64,000 bases of DNA. Origin: Rattus norvegicus. Taxonomy: Eukaryota; Chordata; Mammalia; Rodentia; Muridae. Location of the stretch: contig NC_086036.1 of NCBI RefSeq assembly GCF_036323735.1, positions 20,051,564-20,115,563 of the forward strand, in the 5' to 3' direction. The notes beneath the pieces were generated by a model. That model was not told the origin of the DNA and made no database searches. It saw only the letters and a program-made list of their open reading frames with translations. This document shows, in pieces, positions 57,660-64,000 of the stretch. Made by a program: the position numbers and the translations under genes. Every line of letters starts with the position of its first letter. The first letter of the stretch is position 1.

Positions 57660-58485
57660 TGGCACAGTGGATTGCCCCATATTTTACGGTAAGATTTTTA
57701 TAGATTTAACAGTTTATTTGACTGATCCATTCATTTCTTTTATTGTATCTTCTACACCTGAGATTCTCTTTTCTAACTTCTGTATTCTGTTGGTGATGTT
57801 TGCATTTGTTGTTCCAGTTCTCTTCCTGAGGTTTGTCATAACCGTGGTTTTCCTCAGTTTGTGTTTTCTTTATTGCTTTTATTTCTACTTGAGGCTTAAT
57901 GGTTTTATTTATTTCCTTCACCGGTTTAATTCTATTTTCCTGGATATCTTTAAGGGACTTACCTGTTTCTTCTTTAAAGGCTGCTATAATCATTGTAAGA
58001 TTGGATTTAAGGTCATTTTCTTGTGTTATAATATCCAGGCTTGCTATATTAGGGTAGGTCTACTTTAAAGGTGCCCTGGCTTTTGTTGATTTTGTTGTTT
58101 TCAAGGGACTTTAGCCATCTGGATGGCTTTGGTCTCTGTATGTTCTTGTTATAGTAGGTATTGGGAGGATGTTTTAACCTCCATAATTTTCGTATGGCAG
58201 GCCTCTATTAGATATCCTTTGGCTTTATGGTTCCTGATCTGCAGGAGCTACAAGTCTGTATGTCAGGAGCCACAGATCCATTGAAGATGGACTGAGAGTT
58301 TGTGGGAGAATGGAGGTCCCCCTGGGATAGAAGGCTGCTCAAGAAGCTTGACTAGCCCAAGAGAACTCAGCATGCAGGGAAAATGGGTGAGGGGAGGGAA
58401 GCAAAGCTGTATGCTTCAGGCTCAGCAGATCTGATGAAGGTATGAGGAGAGGTTATGGGAGAATGTACCCAATAGTTATTTTGTT
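57660..58485 (-). mobile_element. L1 5' UTR and ORF1 N-terminal fragment
   Basis: On the minus strand, 58485 down to about 58060 resembles an L1 5' UTR (antisense TTTAGCCATCTGGATGGCTTTGG and TATTGGGAGGATG blocks). From about 58060 to 57660 comes the ORF1 coiled-coil region. A minus-strand frame at 57706-57993 has FKEETGKSLKDIQENRIKPVKEINK, shown here as parts FKEETGKSL and KDIQENR, rich in K, E, N and Q as this region is. Finding 5' end sequence here, upstream of another copy's 3' end, shows at least three separate copies in the nest. Confidence 0.7.
57706..57993 (-). pseudogene. L1 ORF1 N-terminal (coiled-coil) fragment
   Basis: 95 codons rich in lysine, glutamate, asparagine and glutamine with heptad-like spacing, as in the trimerising coiled coil of ORF1p. 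ORF1p is the L1 RNA-binding protein of the retrotransposition particle. The RRM and C-terminal domain are missing, so this is a dead fragment. Confidence 0.6.
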
Positions 58486-58640
58486 TCCCCTTCTGACAAA
58501 ATTTCAAGCATCCTCCATTGGGCATTATTTGGCTTCTTTGGGTCTGTGGATTATAGCATGGTTATCCTATATTTTATGGCTAATAAATAAGTGAGTACAC
58601 ACAATAAATGTCATTTTGTGCCTGGGCGCTCATGTTGATA
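58486..58640 (-). mobile_element. Lx-type L1 ORF2-end/3' UTR fragment, copy C
   Basis: Shares GGCTTCTTTGGGTCTGTGGA and GTTATCCTATATTTTATGGC with copy B at 57290-57340, in the same antisense order. It is cut off on the right by younger L1 3' ends. Confidence 0.75.
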
Positions 58641-58644
58641 TTTT

Positions 58645-58790
58645 CTTTTTTTCTTTTATTGGATATTTTTTTTAATTTTCTTTTTTTTCTCGATCTTTAT
58701 TAAATTGTGTATTTCTTATTTACATTTTGATTGTTAGTCCCTTTCCCGGTTTCTGGGCCAACATCCCCCTAGCCCCTCCTCCTCCCCTTC
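58645..58790 (-). mobile_element. Short L1 3' end, 5'-truncated or split
   Basis: Antisense rat-type L1 terminus: T-rich tail (58645-58692), TTGTGTATTTCTTATTTACA, CCCTTTCCCGGTTTCTGGGCC and the pyrimidine form of the polypurine tract. It ends directly at the T run of the large L1, so it is either 5'-truncated there or the large L1 landed inside it. In the second case its remainder lies beyond the window. Confidence 0.8.
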
Positions 58791-58854
58791 TTTTTTTTTT
58801 ATTTTATTTTATTTTTTTATTATCTTGAGTATTTCTTATATACATTTCAAGTGT

Positions 58855-58960
58855 TATTCCCTTTCCCGGTTTCCGGACAGACATCACCCTCCCCCCTCCC
58901 TTTCCTTGTGGGTGTTCCCCTCCCAAACCTCCCCCCATTGCCACCCTCCCCGCATAGTCT
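58855..58960 (-). repeat. G-rich polypurine tract of the L1 3' UTR
   Basis: On the minus strand this has several GGGG and GGGGGG runs, seen here as CCCTCCCC. Rodent and human L1 3' UTRs are known to carry such G-quadruplex-prone tracts. The same tract is at about 15215-15300 on the plus strand. Confidence 0.8.
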
Positions 58961-59099
58961 AGTTCACTGGGGGTTCAGTCTTAGCAGGACCCAGGGCTTC
59001 CCCTTCCACTGGTGCTCTTACTAGGATATTCATTGCTACCTATGGGGACAGAGTCCAGGGTCAGTCCATGTATAGTCTTTAGGTAGTGGCTTAGTCCCT

Positions 59100-59527
59100 G
59101 GAAGCTCTGGTTGCTTGACATTGTTGTACTTTTGGGGTCTCGAGCACCTTCAAGCTCTTCCAGTTCTTTCTCTGATTCCTTCAACGGGGGACCTATTCTC
59201 AGTTCAGTGGTTTGCTGCTGGCATTCGCCTCTGTATTTGCTGTATTCTGGCTGTGTCTCTCAGGAGCGATCTACATCCGGCTCCTGTCGGTCTGCACTTC
59301 TTTGCTTCATCCATCTTGTCCAATTGGGTGGCTGTATATGTATGGGCCACCTGTGGGGCAGGCTCTGAATGGGTGTTCCTTCAGTCTCTGTTTTAATCTT
59401 TGCCTCTCCCTTCCCTGCCAAGGGTATTCTTTTTCCTCTTTTAAAGAAGGAGTGAAGCATTCACATTTTGATCATCCGTCTTGAGTTTCCTTTGTTCTAG
59501 GGATCTAGGGTAATTCAAGCATTTCGG
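59100..59527 (-). other. 3' UTR of the large L1, proximal part
   Basis: Follows the ORF2 stop. It holds the conserved blocks matching 14.65-15.08 kb, for example the antisense of AGACACAGCCAGAATACA and of GATGGATGAAGCAAAGAAGTG. Plus-strand frames of 60-93 codons across it, some of them mirrored at 14.7-15.06 kb on the minus strand, exist because the two copies are nearly identical, not because of coding. Confidence 0.85.
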
Positions 59528-62500
59528 CTAATAGCCACTTATCAATGAGTGCATACCATGTATGTCTTTCTGTGAGTGGGTTAGCTCACTCAGGATGATA
59601 TTTTCCAGTTCCAACCATTTGCCTACGAATTTCATAAACTCGTTGTTTTTGATAGCTGAGTAATATTCCATTGTGTAGATGTACCACATTTTCTGTATCC
59701 ATTCCTCTGTTGAAGGGCATCTGGGTTCTTTCCATTTTCTGGCTATTATAAATAAGGCTGCGATGAACATAGTGGAGCACGTGTCTCTTTTATATGTTGA
59801 GGCATCTTTTGGGTATATGCCCAAGAGAGGTATGGCTGGATCCTCAGGCAGTTCAATGTCCAATTTTCTGAGGAACCTCCAGACTGATTTCCAGAATGGT
59901 TTTACCAGTCTGCAATCCCACCAACAATGGAGGAGTGTTCCTCTTTCTCCACATCCTCGCCAGCATCTGCTGTCACCTGAGTTTTTGATCTTAGCCATTC
60001 TCACTGATGTGAGGTGAAATCTCAGGGTTGTTTTGATTTGCATTTCCCTTATGACTAAAGATGTTGAACATTTCTTTAGGTGTTTCTCAGCCATTCGGCA
60101 TTCCTCAGCTGTGAATTATTTGTTCAGCTCTGAACCCCATTTTTAATAGGGTTATTTGTTTCCCTGCGGTCTAACTTCTTGAGTTCTTTGTATATTTTGG
60201 ATATAAGGCCTCTATCTGTTATAGGATTGGTAAAGATCTTTTCCCAATCTGTTGGTTGTCGTTTTGTCCTAACCACAGTGTCCTTTGCCTTACAGAAGCT
60301 TTGCAGTTTTATGAGATCCCATTTGTCGATTCTTGATCTTAGAGCATAAGCCATTGGTGTTTTGTTCAGGAAATTTTTTCCAGTGCCCATGTGTTCCAGA
60401 TGCTTCCCTAGTTCTTCTTCTATTAATTTGAGTGTGTCTGGTTTGATGTGGAGGTCCTTGATCCACTTGTACTTAAGCTTTGTACAGGGTGATAAGCATG
60501 GATCGATCTGCATTCTTCTACATGTTGCCCTCCAGTTGAACCAGCACCATTTGCTGAAAATGCTATCTTTTTTCCATTGGATGGTTTTGGCTCCTTTGTC
60601 AAAAATCAAGTGACCATAGGTGTGTGGGTTCATTTCTGGGTCTTCAATTCTATTCCATTGGTCTATCTGTCTGTCTCTGTACCAATACCATGCAGTTTTT
60701 ATCACTATTGCTCTGTAATACTGCTTGAGTTCAGGGATAGTGATTCCCCCTGAAGTCCTCTTATTGTTGAGGATAGCTTTAGCTATCCTGGGTTTTTTGT
60801 TATTCCAGATGAATTTGCAAATTGTTCGGTCTAACTCTTTGAAGAATTGAATTGGTATTTTGATGGGGATTGCATTGAATCTGTAGATTGCTTTTGGTAA
60901 AATGGCCATTTTTACTATATTAATCCTGCCAATCCATGAGCATGGGAGATCTTTCCATCTTCTGAGGTCTTCTTCAATTTCTTTCCTCAGTGTCTTGAAG
61001 TTCTTATTGTACAGATCTTTTACTTGCTTGGTTAAAGTCACACCGAGGTACTTTATATTATTTGGGTCTATTATGAAGGGTGTCGTTTCCCTAATTTCTT
61101 TCTCGGCTTGTTTCTCTTTTGTATAGAGGAAGGCAACTGATTTATTTGAGTTAATTTTATACCCAGCCACTTTGCTGAAGTTGTTTATCAGCTTTAGTAG
61201 TTCTCTGGTGGAACTTTTGGGATCACTTAAATATACTATCATGTCGTCTGCAAATAGTGATATTTTGACCTCTTCTTTTCCGATCTGTATCCCCTTGATC
61301 TCCTTTTGTTGTCTGATTGCTCTGGCTAGAACTTCAAGAACTATATTGAATAAGTAGGGAGAGAGTGGGCAGCCTTGTCTAGTCCCTGATTTTAGTGGGA
61401 TTGCTTCAAGTTTCTCTCCATTTAGTTTAATGTTAGCAACTGGTTTGCTGTATATGGCTTTTACTATGTTTAGGTATGGGCCTTGAATACCTATTCTTTC
61501 CAGGACTTTTATCATGAAGGGGTGTTGAATTTTGTCAAATGCTTTCTCAGCATCTAATGAAATGATCATGTGGTTCTGTTCTTTCAGTTTGTTTATATGA
61601 TGGATCACGTTGATGGTTTTCCTTATATTAAACCATCCCTGCATGCCTGGGATGAAGCCTACTTGATCATGGTGGATGATTGTTTTGATGTGCTCTTGAA
61701 TTCGGTTTGCCAGAATTTTATTGAGTATTTTTGCGTCGATATTCATAAGGGAAATTGGTCTGAAGTTCTCTTTCTTTGTTGGGTCTTTGTGTGGTTTAGG
61801 TATAAGAGTAATTGTGGCTTCATAGAAGGAATTCGGTAGGGGCTCCATCTGTTTCAATTTTGTGGAATAGTTTGGATAATATTGGTATAAGGTCTTCTAT
61901 GAAGGTTTGATAGAATTCTGCACTAAACCCGTCTGGACCTGGGCTCTTTTTGGTTGGGAGACCTTTAATGACTGCTTCTATTTCCTTAGGAGTTATGGGG
62001 TTGTTTAACTGGTTTATCTGTTCCTGATTTAACTTCGATACCTGGTATCTGTCTAGGAAATTGTCCATTTCCTGAAGATTTTCAAGTTTTGTTGAATATA
62101 GGTTTTTATAGTAAGATCTGATGATTTTTTGAATTTCCTCTGAATCTGTAGTTATGTCTCCCTTTTCATTTCTGATTTTGTTAATTTGGACGCACTCTCT
62201 GTGTCCTCTCGTTAGTCTGGCTAAGGGTTTATCTATCTTGTTGATTTTCTCAAAGAACCAACTTTTGGTTCTGTTGATTCTTTCTATGGTCCTTTTTGTT
62301 TCTACTTGGTTGATTTCAGCTCTGAGTTTGATTATTTCCTGCCTTCTACTCCTCCTGGGTGTATTTGCTTCTTTTTGTTCTAGAGCTTTTAGGTGTGCTG
62401 TCAAGCTGCTGACATATGGGCTTTCCTGTTTCTTTCTGCAGGCACTCAGCGCTATGAGTTTTCCTCTTAGCACAGCTTTCATTGTGTCCCATAAGTTTGG

Positions 62501-63354
62501 GTATGTTGTACCTTCATTTTCATTAAATTCTAAAAAGTCTTTAATTTCTTTCTTTATTTCTTCCTTGACCAGGTTATCATTGAGTAGAGCATTGTTCAAT
62601 TTCCACGTATATGTGGGCATTCTTCCCTTATTGTTATTGAAGACCAGTTTTAGGCCGTGGTGGTCCGATAGCACGCATGGGATTATTTCTATCTTTCTGT
62701 ACCTGTTGAGGCCCGTTTTTTGACCAATTATATGGTCAATTTTGGAGAAAGTACCATGAGGAGCTGAGAAGAAGGTATATCCTTTTGCTTTAGGATAGAA
62801 TGTTCTATAAATATCCGTTAAGTCCATTTGGCTCATGACTTCTCTTAGTCTGTCTACATCTCTGTTTAATTTGTGTTTCCATGATCTGTCCATTGATGAG
62901 TGTGGGGTGTTGAAATCTCCCACTATTATTGTGTGAGGTGCAATGTGTGTTTTGAGCTTTAGTAAGGTTTCTTTTACATACGTAGGTGCCCTTTATTTGG
63001 GGCATAGATATTTAGGATTGAGAGTTCATCCTGGTGGATTTTTCCTTTGATGAATATGAAGTGTCCTTCCTTATCTCTTTTGATGACTTTTAGTTGAAAA
63101 TTGATTTTATTTGATATTAGAATGGCTACTCCAGCTTGCTTCTTCTGACCATTTGCTTGGAAAATTGTTTTCCAGCCTTTCACTCTGAGGTAATGTCTGT
63201 CTTTGTCTCTGAGGTGTGTTTCCTGTAGGCAGCAGAATGCAGGGTCCTCGTTGCGTATCCAGTTTGTTAATCTATGTCTTTTTATTGGGGATTTGAGGCC
63301 ATTGATATTGAGAGATATTAAGGAATAGTGATTATTGCTTCCCGTTATATTCAT
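59528..63354 (-). pseudogene. L1 ORF2 (endonuclease-reverse transcriptase), three frameshifts
   Basis: ORF2p nicks target DNA and reverse-transcribes L1 RNA at the nick. The usual length of about 1275 codons is present, in four open segments: 63354-62974, about 62990-61820, 61857-60124 and about 60140-59528. Breaks are a one-base loss at 62989-62997, a one-base gain at 61829-61846 and a one-base loss in the run at 60140-60144. The N-terminal apurinic-type endonuclease keeps SLNINGL, QETH, GDFNTP (about 62906-62923) and SDHHG (62653-62667). The reverse transcriptase keeps FADD (about 61243-61254). The C-terminal CX3CX7HX4C motif is at 59912-59965. Between the indels I see no premature stop. 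Whether the indels are real or sequencing errors cannot be told from one assembly. Confidence 0.95.
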
Positions 63355-63413
63355 ATTTGGAAGTGAGGTTATGTTTGTGTGCTTTCATTCTCTTTGTTTT
63401 GTTGCCAAGATGA

Positions 63414-64000
63414 TTAGTTTCTTGCTTCTAGGGTATAGCTTGCCTCCTTATGTTGGGCTTTACCCTTTATTATCCTTTGTAGTGCTGGACTTGTAGAAAG
63501 ATATTGTTTAAATTTGGTTTTGTCATGGAATATCTTGGTTTCTCCATCTATGTTAATTGAGAGTTTTGCAGGATACAGTAACCTGGGCTGGCATTTGTGT
63601 TCTCTTAGGGTCTGTATGACATCTGTCCAGGATCTTCTGGCCTTCATAGTTTCTGGCGAAAATCTGGTGTGATTCTGATAGGTCTGCCTTTATATGTTAC
63701 TTGACCTTTTTCCCTTACTGCTTTTAATATTCTTTCTTTATTTTGTGTGTTTGGTGTTTTGACAATTATGTGACGGGAGGTGTTTCTTTTCTGGTCCAAT
63801 CTATTTGGACTTCTGTAGGCTTCTTGTATGCCTATGGGTATCTCTTTTTTTAGGTTAGGGAAGTTTTCTTCTATGATTTTGTTGAAGATATTTACTGGTC
63901 CTTTGAGCTGGGAGTCTTCACTCTCTTCTATACCTATTATCCTTAGGTTTGATCTTCTCATTGAGTCCTGGATTTCCTGTATGTTTTGGACCAGTAGCTT
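63414..64000 (-). pseudogene. L1 ORF1 C-terminal half, one frameshift, cut by the window edge
   Basis: The frame is open from the right edge (64000) to 63644, giving LRIIGIEESE, NKIIEENFPN and RHIIVKTPNT, typical of the RRM of ORF1p. A one-base loss at about 63651-63664 shifts the frame. The rest, MKARRSWTDV to the stop at 63414, continues in another frame as the C-terminal domain. ORF1p coats L1 RNA and acts as a nucleic-acid chaperone. The break would remove most of the C-terminal domain. Confidence 0.93.

Larger units (their letters stand above)
58791..64000 (-). mobile_element. Nearly complete rat L1, running off the right edge
   Basis: About 5.2 kb on the minus strand. From its 3' end: A tail (58791-58819), 3' UTR (to 59527) with a G-rich polypurine tract, ORF2 (59528-63354), a 59-bp spacer and the C-terminal part of ORF1 (63414 to the edge). 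The 3' UTR is nearly identical to the 14.3-kb copy, so this is a recent family. The 5' UTR and the start of ORF1 are outside the window, so full length is possible but unproven. Four single-base indels break the frames, so this copy cannot supply its own proteins as read. The intact 3' UTR could in principle still be recognised in trans. Confidence 0.96.

Noticed and set aside
62154..62723. 189-codon plus-strand frame
   Set aside because: Antisense shadow of the ORF2 coding frame.

Overview
The window is AT-rich, repeat-dense nuclear DNA from a rodent, almost certainly rat (Rattus). Several LINE-1 copies have the rat-type 3' UTR: a G-rich polypurine tract, then an end that reads into a short A tail. 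SINEs of the B1, B2/B3, B4 and ID groups, MaLR-type LTRs and long CA, GA and TA microsatellites are also typical of murid genomes. I recognise no host protein-coding gene, tRNA, rRNA, CRISPR array or prokaryotic feature. The only long open frames with recognisable protein similarity are pieces of L1 ORF1 and ORF2.

Layout. 1-12.4 kb: mostly unassigned single-copy-looking DNA with a B4 SINE, B1 pieces, an antisense L1 3' end (4.4 kb), a probable old L1 piece (9.2-9.6 kb) and a CCCTCT/CT satellite (10.6-10.8 kb). 12.4-20 kb: two L1 3' ends in an inverted pair (12.7 and 13.5-14.0 kb), a 5'-truncated rat L1 (14.26-15.37 kb) and a second, older one (18.18-19.92 kb), the last two on the plus strand. 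20-31 kb: mostly unassigned, with two B2/B3-type SINEs, a MaLR LTR (27.3-27.7 kb) and stretches that may be conserved noncoding DNA. 31-53.8 kb: antisense Lx-type L1 3' UTR pieces (31.1 and 35.6 kb), a second MaLR-like LTR (34.6 kb), weak SINEs and many TG/TA tracts, otherwise unassigned. 53.9-64 kb: a nest of minus-strand L1 copies, ending in a 5.2-kb, nearly complete rat L1 that runs off the right edge.

The most informative structures are three. First, the large minus-strand L1 has intact domain motifs but four single-base frameshifts, one in ORF1 and three in ORF2. Second, a 1.28-kb insertion at 54.0-55.3 kb sits inside an older L1, is bounded by a 16-bp direct repeat and ends in ATTAAA plus an A tail, as a retrocopy would; it also contains two LTRs nested in opposite orientations. 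Third, at 12.69/14.01 kb an inverted repeat includes about 38 bp that is not L1 sequence.

There is no operon or pathway to describe. The region reads as intergenic or intronic DNA shaped by successive retrotransposition. I looked for a new biological system and found none that the sequence supports.
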